10,178 bases of DNA from an uncultured Clostridia bacterium. Its GTDB lineage: Bacteria > Bacillota > Clostridia > Oscillospirales > UBA644. Of this stretch, positions 1 to 7,958 are shown one piece after another. Each line of letters starts with the position of its first letter. Within the stretch, counting starts at the first letter, position 1. Below the pieces are notes generated by a model that searched no databases, was not told where the DNA came from, and saw nothing but the letters and a program-made list of their open reading frames with translations. The position numbers were made by a program, and so were the translations under genes. The DNA lies in contig CAJGDF010000041.1 in the NCBI GenBank assembly GCA_904502105.1, forward strand, positions 1 to 10,178. Direction: 5' to 3'.

Positions 1-1
1 A

Positions 2-1141
2 TATAAAGAAGTCCGTTTCCCGACCTTTGAAGAAACAGAGCTTTTCGCTCGCGGTGTCGGTGATACAACGGATATCGTACAGAAAGAAATGTACACCTTT
101 GACGACAAGGGCGGCAGATCCATGACTCTTCGCCCCGAAGGAACCGCATCGGCTGTCCGTCTTTCCCTTGAAAACGGACTTTTGGGCGGCGCTCTTCCGT
201 TAAAGCTTTACTATAAAATAAACGTATTCCGTTACGACAAGCCTCAGGCAGGCCGTTACAGAGAATTCAACCAGTTCGGCATGGAGCTTTACGGTGCGCA
301 GTCTCCGTTTGCTGATGCAGAGCTTATCGAAATGGCGCAGATGTTCCTCAAAAACCTCGGCATAAACGGTGTTAAGCTCAAAATCAACTCTATCGGCTGC
401 CCCGTATGCCGCGCGAAGTATCAGGAAGCGCTCAAGGAATTTTTTGCTTCACGTGAAACAGAGCTTTGTGAGACCTGCAAGGGCAGACTTCAGAGAAACC
501 CGATGAGAATTCTCGACTGCAAGAGCCCGATCTGCCAGGCTATCGGCGCAGATGCTCCGAAGATCACGGATTTCCTTTGCGATGAATGTGAAACTCACTA
601 CGCGGCTGTTAAAGAAGCATTGGCATCTATCGGAACAGAATACGAAGAAGACAGCGGCCTTGTTCGCGGCCTTGACTACTACACAAAGACTGTTTTCGAG
701 CTTATCGACACAAACAGCGGTCTTGCGGTAGCGGCAGGCGGACGTTATGACGGCCTTATCGAGGAGCTTGGCGGCAAGCACACACCTGCAGTCGGCTTTG
801 CGAGCGGTATCGAAAGACTTTTCCCGCTTATCCCCGATTTCGGAACAGATCCCGTTGCTGATATTTACATTGCATCGATGGGCGAAGAAGCGGCAAAGAA
901 AGCATTCACAATGGCTGACGGCTTACGTAAAAACGGCATTAACGCAGAAACAGACCTTATGATGCGCTCCGTAAAGGCACAGATGAAGTATGCGGACAAG
1001 ATCGGCGCACGTTACACGATGGTTATCGGTGACTCCGAGCTTGAAGCAGGCAGCGCAGACCTCAGAAACATGGCAAACGGCGAATCTGTTAAAGCAGACA
1101 TAAACAATATCGATGCTTTGACCGACATATTGAAGATATAA
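2..1141 (+). CDS. hisS: Histidyl-tRNA synthetase, 5' end cut off by the window edge
   Basis: Cytoplasmic class II synthetase that charges tRNA-His with histidine. The reading frame is open from base 2 and the first visible residues (YKEVRFPTFEETELF) align near residue 38 of E. coli HisRS, so about 40 N-terminal residues and the start codon lie outside the window; the ATG at 89 is internal. Visible landmarks, numbered from that internal Met, are the TLRPEGT segment (13-19), class II motif 2 around FRYDKPQAGRYREF (47-60), the histidine-specific RGLDYYTKTVFE (193-204) and AAGGRYDGLIEE (216-227) segments, and motif 3 GFASGIERL (236-244). The C-terminal anticodon-binding domain follows and ends normally at TAA. 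The insertion domain carries four cysteine pairs. aspS follows 54 bases downstream, the usual Firmicutes hisS-aspS order. Identification is secure. Confidence 0.97.
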   Translation, partial: YKEVRFPTFEETELFARGVGDTTDIVQKEMYTFDDKGGRSMTLRPEGTASAVRLSLENGLLGGALPLKLYYKINVFRYDKPQAGRYREFNQFGMELYGAQSPFADAELIEMAQMFLKNLGINGVKLKINSIGCPVCRAKYQEALKEFFASRETELCETCKGRLQRNPMRILDCKSPICQAIGADAPKITDFLCDECETHYAAVKEALASIGTEYEEDSGLVRGLDYYTKTVFELIDTNSGLAVAAGGRYDGLIEELGGKHTPAVGFASGIERLFPLIPDFGTDPVADIYIASMGEEAAKKAFTMADGLRKNGINAETDLMMRSVKAQMKYADKIGARYTMVIGDSELEAGSADLRNMANGESVKADINNIDALTDILKI

Positions 1142-1142
1142 G

Positions 1143-1169
1143 TTCACAATTGTGACAAAATAATATAAT
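1143..1169 (+). promoter_or_regulatory. Candidate sigma-A promoter for aspS
   Basis: A perfect -10 hexamer TATAAT lies at 1164-1169. The best -35 match is TTCACA at 1143-1148 (five of six against TTGACA), with a short 15-base spacer. A start near 1176 would leave a leader of about 20 bases containing the AAGGA ribosome binding site at 1181-1185, ten bases before the aspS ATG. The gap is AT-rich, so a chance TATAAT is possible, and the spacer is shorter than the 17-base optimum. Read-through from hisS is equally plausible. Confidence 0.35.
1144..1155. repeat. Perfect 12-bp palindrome in the hisS-aspS gap
   Basis: TCACAATTGTGA is its own reverse complement and lies three bases after the hisS stop. 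It overlaps the -35 side and spacer of the candidate aspS promoter, a suitable place for a dimeric repressor operator. No U-tract follows and the palindrome has no loop, so it is not a good intrinsic terminator. Its function is inferred only from symmetry and position. Confidence 0.45.
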
Positions 1170-1195
1170 AAAATTTAGAAAAGGACAGATCAACT

Positions 1196-2962
1196 ATGTA
1201 TATTAACCGTACAAACTACTGCGGTAATTTCAATATAAAAGACGAAGGCAAGCAGATCACCGTTGCGGGCTGGGTACAGAGAAGAAGAGTTCTCGGCGGC
1301 CTTATATTCATTGACCTTCGTGACAGAACAGGTATTCTTCAGCTCACATTTGACGAGCAGAAATCCAAAGAGCTTTTCGACGTTGCATACACCCTCCGTT
1401 CCGAAGACGTAATCACCGCTACAGGTGTTGTTACAGCGAGAGGCGAAAATGCGATCAACAAAAACATGGCAACAGGCGAGATCGAAGTTTCCGTTGAATC
1501 TCTCACCGTTCTCGGCAAGAGTGAAACTCCTCCGTTTGAGATCGTTGAAAATTCCAACGTTAACGAAGAGCTTCGTCTCAAGCACAGATATCTCGACCTT
1601 CGCCGTCCCGATCTTTTAAACAACCTTCTTTTCAGAAACAAGGTTACAAAGATCACCCGTGACTATTTCTACGACAACGGCTTTATCGAGATCGAAACCC
1701 CGATGCTTATCAAATCCACACCCGAAGGCGCTCGTGACTATCTCGTTCCTTCCCGTGTACATCCCGGTAATTTCTACGCTCTTCCCCAGTCTCCCCAGCT
1801 TTACAAGCAGCTTTCTATGGTTGCGGGCTTTGACCGTTACATTCAGGTTGCACGCTGCTTCCGTGACGAAGACCTCCGTGCAGACAGACAGCCCGAATTT
1901 ACCCAGATCGATATGGAAATGTCTTTCGTTGACGTAGAAGACGTTCTCAAGATCGGTGAAGGCTTCATGCAGAAGATCTTCAAAGAGGCTCTCGGTGTTG
2001 ACATTCAGCTTCCGATCAAACGTCTCACCTTTGCCGAAGCTATGGCGAAGTACGGCTCCGACAAGCCCGACACACGTATCGGCATGGAAATTCACGATCT
2101 TTCTTCCATCGTTGAAAAGAGCGGATTTTCCGTATTTACCGGCGCTATCGCAGGCGGCGGCAGCGTAAGAGGTATCAACGCTAAAAACTCTGCGAACAAG
2201 CTTACAAGAAAAGAGATCGACAAGCTTACCGAATATATCAAGGGCTGCGGCGGTAAAGGTCTTGCATGGATCAGACTTACCGAAGACTCCACCGCATGTT
2301 CTTTTGCAAAATTCATGACCGAAGACGAAATGAACGCTATTCTCACCGAAATGGGTGCAGAAAAGGGCGACGTTATCATGATAATTGCAGACACAAACAA
2401 CTCTCACGTTCTTTCTCAGCTCGGTATGCTCAGAACAGAGACCGCAAAGCGTCTTGAGATCAAGCCCGAAGGCTGGGATCTTATGTGGATCACCGAAATG
2501 CCGTTCTTTGAATATGACGAAGAGCTCGGCACATTTGTTGCAATGCACCATCCGTTCACATCTCCGCTTGACGAATGTCTCGAATATCTTGAAACCGACA
2601 AGGCAAAGGTTCGCGCAAAGGCATACGACCTTGTTCTCAACGGCGTTGAGCTTTCAAGCGGTTCAATAAGAATTACAGACCCCGTTCTCCAGAAGAGAAT
2701 TTTCGCGCTTCTCGGTCTTTCCGACGAAGAGGCTTACAAGAAGTTCGGTTATCTCACCGACGCATTCAAATACGGTGCGCCTCCTCACGGCGGTATGGGT
2801 ATCGGTCTTGACAGACTTGTTATGCAGCTTCTCGGCGCAGACAGTCTGCGTGACGTTATCGCATTCCCGAAGGTTCAGAACGCTTCCGAGCTTATGACCG
2901 ACTGTCCCTCCGCACCCGACCTCAAGCAACTTGGCGAGCTTCATCTTGCTATTGTTGAATAA
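1196..2962 (+). CDS. aspS: Aspartyl-tRNA synthetase, bacterial type
   Basis: Class IIb synthetase that charges tRNA-Asp with aspartate in the cytoplasm. At 588 residues it matches the usual bacterial length. Domains in order: N-terminal OB-fold anticodon-binding domain (about 1-110, with GWVQRRRVLGGLIFIDLRD at 25-43); class II core starting with motif 1 (about 161-187, FIEIETPMLIKSTPEGARDY); the QSPQLYKQ segment (198-205); motif 2 with RCFRDEDLRADRQPEFTQ (220-237); the bacterial GAD insertion (about 285-410); and motif 3 GIGLDRLVMQLLG (535-547), whose arginine is R540. Leu33 falls at the position of E. coli Leu30, the residue associated with tRNA-Asp-discriminating enzymes; non-discriminating forms carry His there. 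The start has an AAGGA site ten bases upstream. It follows hisS directly and precedes an ABC module by 49 bases. Confidence 0.98.
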   Translation: MYINRTNYCGNFNIKDEGKQITVAGWVQRRRVLGGLIFIDLRDRTGILQLTFDEQKSKELFDVAYTLRSEDVITATGVVTARGENAINKNMATGEIEVSVESLTVLGKSETPPFEIVENSNVNEELRLKHRYLDLRRPDLLNNLLFRNKVTKITRDYFYDNGFIEIETPMLIKSTPEGARDYLVPSRVHPGNFYALPQSPQLYKQLSMVAGFDRYIQVARCFRDEDLRADRQPEFTQIDMEMSFVDVEDVLKIGEGFMQKIFKEALGVDIQLPIKRLTFAEAMAKYGSDKPDTRIGMEIHDLSSIVEKSGFSVFTGAIAGGGSVRGINAKNSANKLTRKEIDKLTEYIKGCGGKGLAWIRLTEDSTACSFAKFMTEDEMNAILTEMGAEKGDVIMIIADTNNSHVLSQLGMLRTETAKRLEIKPEGWDLMWITEMPFFEYDEELGTFVAMHHPFTSPLDECLEYLETDKAKVRAKAYDLVLNGVELSSGSIRITDPVLQKRIFALLGLSDEEAYKKFGYLTDAFKYGAPPHGGMGIGLDRLVMQLLGADSLRDVIAFPKVQNASELMTDCPSAPDLKQLGELHLAIVE

Positions 2963-3011
2963 CATATTTTTTTGCAATTAACATAATTCTACAGTAATTG
3001 GAGAGTTTTTC

Positions 3012-4070
3012 ATGATAACCGTTTCCGGCTTAACGAAGCGATACGGCAGCAAGGTTGCTGTTAACAATATCAGCTTCACGATAAACCAAGGCGATATCGT
3101 CGGACTTCTCGGACCTAACGGTGCGGGTAAATCGACAACCATGAACATGCTTACGGGATACATCTCCTCTCATGCCGGCAAGATCGTTATAAACGGTCAC
3201 GACCTGCTTGAAGAACCGTCAAAGGCGAAGGAAAGCTTCGGCTATCTTCCCGAAATTCCGCCGCTTTACCATGATATGACGGTCAAGGAATATCTCAGCT
3301 TTGTTTACAACCTCAAGGGTTGCAGTAAAAAAGAGAACATCAAAAAGAAGAAGGAGCATATTGCGGAGGTATGCGAGGTCGTTAAAATAACGGGCGTATA
3401 CAACCGACTCATCAAAAACCTTTCAAAGGGTTACAAGCAGCGTGTCGGTCTTGCGCAGGCTCTTATCGGAGATCCCCCGATACTTATTCTTGACGAGCCC
3501 ACGGCAGGTCTTGACCCGAAAGAGATCGTTGAGATAAGAAATCTTATAAAACGTCTCGGCACAAGAAGAACGATCATTCTTTCTTCTCATATTCTTTCCG
3601 AGGTTCAGGCGGTCTGTGAGCGTATAATCATCATGAACGAGGGCTTTATCGTTATGGACGCTCTTGCGGACGACCTGACAATGAAGATGGGGGCGAACAG
3701 CCGTTACGGTGTACGTCTTGCTGCACCCGAGGATGCGGATGTTATAGGCGTTCTCGGCGCGCTTCCGGGCGTTGCGAAGATAGAGTATGTAGGTTCTTTC
3801 GAAAAAGGAACTATCGACTTTATTATCGAAGCGGAAAACAAAGTGGATATCCGCCGTCTTCTTTTCGACGAATGTGCGAAGAGAAACTGGTATATCCTCA
3901 TGATAACACCTCTCGGCATGTCTCTTGAAGACATCTTCCTTACACTTGTTGCGCAGAACGATGCACAGCGTGCGCTTGCAGGTAAAAAAGAAGAGAAGAA
4001 AGAAGAGGCAGGCAAAAAAGAAGAAATAAACGAAGAAAAGGAGGGCGAGAACGGTGACGGCAATAATTAA
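3012..4070 (+). CDS. ABC transporter ATPase, GldA/NatA-like
   Basis: Cytoplasmic nucleotide-binding subunit of an ABC-2 type transporter, pairing with the permease encoded next. Walker A is GPNGAGKST (34-42). The Q-loop region reads GYLPE (77-81), with Glu where many ABC ATPases have Gln, as is common in the GldA/NatA group. The signature is LSKGYKQRV (137-145), Walker B plus D-loop is ILILDEPTAGLD (157-168), and the switch histidine is H193 in SSHILSE. All catalytic residues are present, so it should be active. The end is unusual: residues 323-352 form a Lys/Glu-rich tail containing two near-identical decapeptides. The start is ATG at 3012 with GGAG at 3000-3003. The 3' end overlaps the permease gene by 17 bases, which points to translational coupling. 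The substrate cannot be told from the sequence. Confidence 0.93.
   Translation: MITVSGLTKRYGSKVAVNNISFTINQGDIVGLLGPNGAGKSTTMNMLTGYISSHAGKIVINGHDLLEEPSKAKESFGYLPEIPPLYHDMTVKEYLSFVYNLKGCSKKENIKKKKEHIAEVCEVVKITGVYNRLIKNLSKGYKQRVGLAQALIGDPPILILDEPTAGLDPKEIVEIRNLIKRLGTRRTIILSSHILSEVQAVCERIIIMNEGFIVMDALADDLTMKMGANSRYGVRLAAPEDADVIGVLGALPGVAKIEYVGSFEKGTIDFIIEAENKVDIRRLLFDECAKRNWYILMITPLGMSLEDIFLTLVAQNDAQRALAGKKEEKKEEAGKKEEINEEKEGENGDGNN
3978..4037 (+). repeat. Two imperfect 30-bp tandem repeats coding a charged decapeptide
   Basis: The unit begins GCAGGYAAAAAAGAAGA at 3978 and again at 4008, with one T/C difference over 17 bases. It encodes AGKKEEKKEE followed by AGKKEEINEE, eight of ten residues identical, in the C-terminal tail of the ATPase. 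The strand is almost entirely purine here. The tract runs straight into the GGAGG ribosome binding site (4040-4044) of the next gene. Confidence 0.85.
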
Positions 4071-4758
4071 GCGTGAGCTTGTCGCATTTTTCAAGAACCC
4101 GATCGGCTGGTTCGTTCTTGCGATATACTCTTTCCTTTCCGCAATTCTTTTCACATTATTTGTAATCTGGCAGAACACGAGTTATCTCGGTGACTATTTC
4201 GGTTTTTGGCTCTTTTTCGTTGATATGGTAGTTGTTGGCATTCTTTCGATGCGATTTTTCAGCGAAGAAAAGAAAAACAAGACCGATCAGCTGTTGTTGA
4301 CATCCCCCATAAGCCTTTATCAGCTTGTTCTGGGCAAGTTCTTCGGCGCTCTTATAATTTTCCTTATCTGCACATCGGTAAACCTTTTTTACGTTCTTAT
4401 AATCGACATTTTCGGCACCGTTGACTACGGTTGTCTTTTAACAAACCTTATCGGCACGGTTCTTGCGCTCTGCGCTATAATCTCCATCGGTCTTTTTGTT
4501 TCAGCATTGACAGAAAGCTCCGTTGCAGCTGCCGCAGGCACGATGGCAATACTGTTTTTCATGTTTGTTATCGACTTTTTCGGGATATTCCTCCCGTCCT
4601 GGCTTGCAAACATCATCATGCATGCCAACATCTACGCTCAGTTTGACGATTTCACAAACGGTATTCTGAGCCTTCCCCCCATTGTTTATTACATTTCGGT
4701 AACGGTCATTTTCCTTTTCCTTGCAGTAAGAATGATCGAAAAACGCCGTTGGAGCTAA
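4054..4758 (+). CDS. ABC-2 permease, GldF/NosY-like, six membrane helices
   Basis: Integral membrane subunit expected to partner with the upstream ATPase. The 234 residues hold six hydrophobic segments at about 17-38, 48-66, 97-119, 128-151, 157-180 and 208-226, with a basic C-terminal end (EKRRWS). Between helices 2 and 3 lies the family hallmark MRFFSEEKKNKTDQLLLTSP (66-85), followed by LVLGKFFGAL, as in GldF and NosY permeases. The start codon is GTG at 4054, chosen because GGAGG at 4040-4044 sits nine bases upstream and the N-terminal KRELVAFFKNPIGWF segment is typical of the family. The start lies inside the ATPase gene in the +1 frame. The length is normal for a half-size ABC-2 permease, so the working channel is probably a dimer or pairs with further membrane subunits. 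Substrate unknown. Confidence 0.88.
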   Translation: MTAIIKRELVAFFKNPIGWFVLAIYSFLSAILFTLFVIWQNTSYLGDYFGFWLFFVDMVVVGILSMRFFSEEKKNKTDQLLLTSPISLYQLVLGKFFGALIIFLICTSVNLFYVLIIDIFGTVDYGCLLTNLIGTVLALCAIISIGLFVSALTESSVAAAAGTMAILFFMFVIDFFGIFLPSWLANIIMHANIYAQFDDFTNGILSLPPIVYYISVTVIFLFLAVRMIEKRRWS

Positions 4759-4773
4759 GGAGGTGCAAGAGAA

Positions 4774-6459
4774 ATGGCTAATGAAAACATTAACGAAGCA
4801 AATGTAAACGAAAACGCAGAGGTCGTTGAAGAAGTTATAACCGAAGAAACTGTTGAAACAGTTGAAGAGGTTACCGAAGCTTCCGAGCCTCAGGGTCCGT
4901 ATGCGGCACTCGGCGGCACCGTTTCCGACCAGAAGATACCGAGAATCAACAAAAACAAGGTTAAATTCGGTTCTCTTGCAACCCTTTTCACTGTGCTTTT
5001 CATAGCTATAGTAATAGCTGTGAACGTGGTTGTAACTCTTGCGGCTGAAAGATTCACCCTCAAGGTTGACCTTACCTCCGAGCACGTATTTACTCTTGAC
5101 CAGGAAACACTTGATTTTCTTGCGGAGCTTGAATCTCCCGTTGAGATAATCATTCTCGGTGACGAGCAGACGTACCGTTCCGCAACATCTACATCCGATG
5201 CTATCGCGCCCACACGTTACGTTATCGAAACCGTTGACAACTATATCCGTGAAAACGAAAACGTAACCGTACATTTCGTTGACCCGAGATATAACCCCAA
5301 CTTCTTCAAGACAAGAAACATCACTCTTGACGACGGTACAGACACAGCGGAGAACATCTTCCTTGTTGTTTACTCTCCCGAAACACAGCGTTACCGTTTT
5401 GTTAAGGACACAATTTTCGAGAACCTTCAGTATGTAGGTCTTGAAAGACGTCTTACCGCAGGCATGCTTTACGTTACGGTTGAAGATATTCAGACTATCG
5501 CAATCGTAAAGGGTCACGGCGAAGAATCTTTGCCGTACTTCCAGGAAACACTCAAGGATAACGGATTTGACGTTAAATACATCACTCTTCAGGAATTTGA
5601 CGCTATTCCGGACTTTGTTTCCATTCTTATCGTTAACAATCCCACCAGAGCATACAGTGACGACGACATTGCAAAGATCGACCTTTGGCTTAACAATAAC
5701 GAGCTTCTCGGACATCATCTCATGGTATTTACCGACCTTGATATGCCCAAGAACCCGAAGCTTGAGGACTACCTTGTTGAATGGGGTCTTTCACTCGGCA
5801 CAGACAACGTGTTCGACTATCAGAACAGCTATGCGTTCACAAACGCATCTTATCCGCTTCTGAAGGTTAAATACGCAGACGATGCGATGACACTTGCCGA
5901 AGACCTCGGCAGAGAGGGTTATTATCAGTTCGTTCAGCTCGGCGCGGCACGTCCCGTTACCTGCCTTTATAAAACAAAGGACAGCAGAACGACATACAAT
6001 GTAATCCGCACATTTGACACCGCATTTACAAGATTTACCGCAACAACAACTCTCGCACCGTCCGACTGGAAGAATTTCCAGTATAACGAAGAGACCGACA
6101 CCGTAGGTCCGTTCAATCTCAGTGCGATCTCACGTCAGGTAAGATACGAAGGAACGACCGAATTCTCCTCCAGTGTATATCTTTGCGGTTCAACATCTTT
6201 CGTTGACGACTACTTTATCAGTAATATCGACGGCAACAACCAGCAGACTGCGGAATTTATGATCAAGCTTTCTAAATTCCTCGTTGCATCCAAGCAGTCA
6301 TATGACACAGATATTCTTCCCACACAGCTCATTTTCGACACTCTTGCGTTTACAACAACGACCGAAGTAGTTCTTGTTGTTCTCGGCACAGTAATCGGTA
6401 TCCCCGCGCTTCTCGCGGTCCTCGGGCTTATCGTGTGGAGAAAGCGTAAGTTCTTATGA
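4774..6459 (+). CDS. GldG-like ABC auxiliary protein, large extracytoplasmic domain
   Basis: The 561-residue protein has a membrane helix at each end (about 67-91 and 532-555). Basic flanks on the inner sides (RINKNKVK before the first, RKRKFL after the second) place about 440 residues outside the membrane. The external domain matches the GldG / ABC_transp_aux type: a VDLTSEHVFTLDQETLDFLAEL opening around 98-119, then the family GHGE motif at 247-250 in a TIAIVKGHGEESL context. The first 38 residues are an acidic cytoplasmic tail with 13 Glu and no Lys or Arg. It starts 15 bases after the permease stop with an excellent AAGGAGG at 4757-4763 that overlaps that stop. The stop overlaps the next gene as ATGA. 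Known relatives accompany GldA/GldF-type transporters; the molecular role is not established. It is probably a structural partner rather than an enzyme. Confidence 0.85.
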   Translation: MANENINEANVNENAEVVEEVITEETVETVEEVTEASEPQGPYAALGGTVSDQKIPRINKNKVKFGSLATLFTVLFIAIVIAVNVVVTLAAERFTLKVDLTSEHVFTLDQETLDFLAELESPVEIIILGDEQTYRSATSTSDAIAPTRYVIETVDNYIRENENVTVHFVDPRYNPNFFKTRNITLDDGTDTAENIFLVVYSPETQRYRFVKDTIFENLQYVGLERRLTAGMLYVTVEDIQTIAIVKGHGEESLPYFQETLKDNGFDVKYITLQEFDAIPDFVSILIVNNPTRAYSDDDIAKIDLWLNNNELLGHHLMVFTDLDMPKNPKLEDYLVEWGLSLGTDNVFDYQNSYAFTNASYPLLKVKYADDAMTLAEDLGREGYYQFVQLGAARPVTCLYKTKDSRTTYNVIRTFDTAFTRFTATTTLAPSDWKNFQYNEETDTVGPFNLSAISRQVRYEGTTEFSSSVYLCGSTSFVDDYFISNIDGNNQQTAEFMIKLSKFLVASKQSYDTDILPTQLIFDTLAFTTTTEVVLVVLGTVIGIPALLAVLGLIVWRKRKFL

Positions 6460-7958
6460 CGAAAAAAAGAATTATCGGCATTCTCGTTTCACTTGTCGTT
6501 ATCGGTCTTCTTATCGGCGCGATGTTCTTTATGATGACATTCGATCTTCTTCCCGAAGAACAGACACCGAGCACAGATCTGAATATCGAATATGCGCGTC
6601 AGAGTCTTGTATTACATTCATGCGTTATAGCGGATGTTAAAGCGATACACGTTAAAAACCCGACAGGCGAATATACCGTAAGCAAAGACGAAGAAGGAAA
6701 GATCAATTTCCTCGGAAGAGAGGGAGCACCCCTCCTTCCGTACTCTTCCGAAGGTCTTTATACGAGCGTTGCGAAGGTTTCCTGCGAAGCGCTTATCGAA
6801 ACGGAAACAGAGCATCTTGAGTATTACGGACTTGACGATCCGAGTGCTATTGTTAAAATAGAAATGAAGGACGGAACAGTAACCGAGCTTCATTTGGGCG
6901 ACCCGGCACCGCAGGGCGGCGGTTATTATATCAGAAACGCATCCAACACAGACGTATTTCTTTCTCAGACATACTTCTCCGAGCGTTTTATGAAGAACCA
7001 CGTTCAGTATTACGAAAAAACGATCGCCAAAGAATTCACATATCCCGGCTTCCAGTCGCTTTCTATAGAATATTCAGAGGCTTCGGGAAAAGAGGATATA
7101 TACGTAAGACAGACTACCGACGAAGAAGCGGCAAATATCAGCTTCACGGGCGGTATGGTAATGGAAAAACCGTTCTTCTGGGGCGGCGATTCAACACCGA
7201 TCCAGGGCATTGTTGAAATACTTTCGACCCTTGAAGCGGACGACATCATTACAGACACACTTGATCCCGAGCTTCAGGCGAAGTACGGATTTGACGATCC
7301 GACAAGAGTTGTTATTGAAGCATGGGTAGACACTCAGAACTATATAAGCGAAATAACAAGCCTCGAAAACCCGTATTTCGGAATGACGGAAGACGGTTCC
7401 GATCTTCTTATTTCAAGCGAATATCTTTTGGGCAACATTGACGGCAGAACTCTTTACGTTATGTATGACGGTGAGCCTGTAATATACGGTGTTGACATTG
7501 ATAAATTTGCATTTACCGAATACGGCATTGACACATACTGTCAGAGAACCATCAATCTGCGTTATCTCAACGATCTTGAAGGTCTTACTCTTGAAATGAA
7601 CGGCGACGTTTACAATTTCTCGATCAAGGATCCCGACAAGGGCGAAGAGATGATCGTTAAATTAAACAACGAAATGGATATCGACCAGAGCCTCTTCAGA
7701 AGCTTCTACGTTACCATTATCGGTGTAACAAACGACGGTCTTGCAACAGAACCCGAGGAGGGTGCGGAACCTGCGCTCAAGATAACATACGATGCTGTTG
7801 ACGGCAACGACACTGTTATTGAGTACATTCCGCTTGATGCAAGAAAATACGTATTCAAGCTTAACGGCGAAGGCAGATTCTTCGTTTATGTAAATAAGGT
7901 AAACAAAATCAAAAACGATCTCAACAAGCTTTTAAACGGCGAAGAGATCATGTATTAA
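6456..7958 (+). CDS. DUF4340 membrane-anchored extracytoplasmic protein
   Basis: A 500-residue protein with a basic start (MTKKR) and one helix at about 6-28, giving an N-in anchor and a long extracytoplasmic region. No lipobox cysteine follows the helix, so it should remain a membrane anchor rather than a lipoprotein. The LEYYGLDDPSAIVKIEM segment (121-137) followed by LHLGDPAPQGGGYYIR (145-160) is characteristic of DUF4340. A related stretch, QAKYGFDDPTRVVIEAW (274-290), suggests a second copy of the module. The ATG overlaps the preceding stop as ATGA. The nearest purine-rich site (GGAGAAAG at 6437-6444) is rather distant, so translation probably depends on coupling. DUF4340 genes are often found next to GldG-like ABC genes, which supports a shared complex. 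No enzyme motif is recognised and the function is unknown. Confidence 0.82.
   Translation: MTKKRIIGILVSLVVIGLLIGAMFFMMTFDLLPEEQTPSTDLNIEYARQSLVLHSCVIADVKAIHVKNPTGEYTVSKDEEGKINFLGREGAPLLPYSSEGLYTSVAKVSCEALIETETEHLEYYGLDDPSAIVKIEMKDGTVTELHLGDPAPQGGGYYIRNASNTDVFLSQTYFSERFMKNHVQYYEKTIAKEFTYPGFQSLSIEYSEASGKEDIYVRQTTDEEAANISFTGGMVMEKPFFWGGDSTPIQGIVEILSTLEADDIITDTLDPELQAKYGFDDPTRVVIEAWVDTQNYISEITSLENPYFGMTEDGSDLLISSEYLLGNIDGRTLYVMYDGEPVIYGVDIDKFAFTEYGIDTYCQRTINLRYLNDLEGLTLEMNGDVYNFSIKDPDKGEEMIVKLNNEMDIDQSLFRSFYVTIIGVTNDGLATEPEEGAEPALKITYDAVDGNDTVIEYIPLDARKYVFKLNGEGRFFVYVNKVNKIKNDLNKLLNGEEIMY

Noticed and set aside
1616-2551. 311-codon antisense open frame within aspS
   Set aside because: Same codon-register shadow; it ends exactly opposite a rare TTA codon of aspS.
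2975-3000. CAATTA ... TAATTG inverted repeat in the aspS-ABC gap
   Set aside because: Only a six-base A/T-rich stem with a 14-base loop and no U-tract; too weak to call a terminator or operator. No convincing -35/-10 pair is seen in this 49-base gap either.
3983-4024. AAAAAAG runs as programmed frameshift sites fusing ATPase and permease
   Set aside because: The reading frame is AAA AAA GAA, not the A AAA AAG phase needed for -1 slippage, and the permease has its own good ribosome binding site and GTG start.
4501-5718. 405-codon antisense open frame across the permease and GldG-like genes
   Set aside because: It spans two real genes in the mirrored codon register and shows no recognisable domain; it is a codon-bias shadow.
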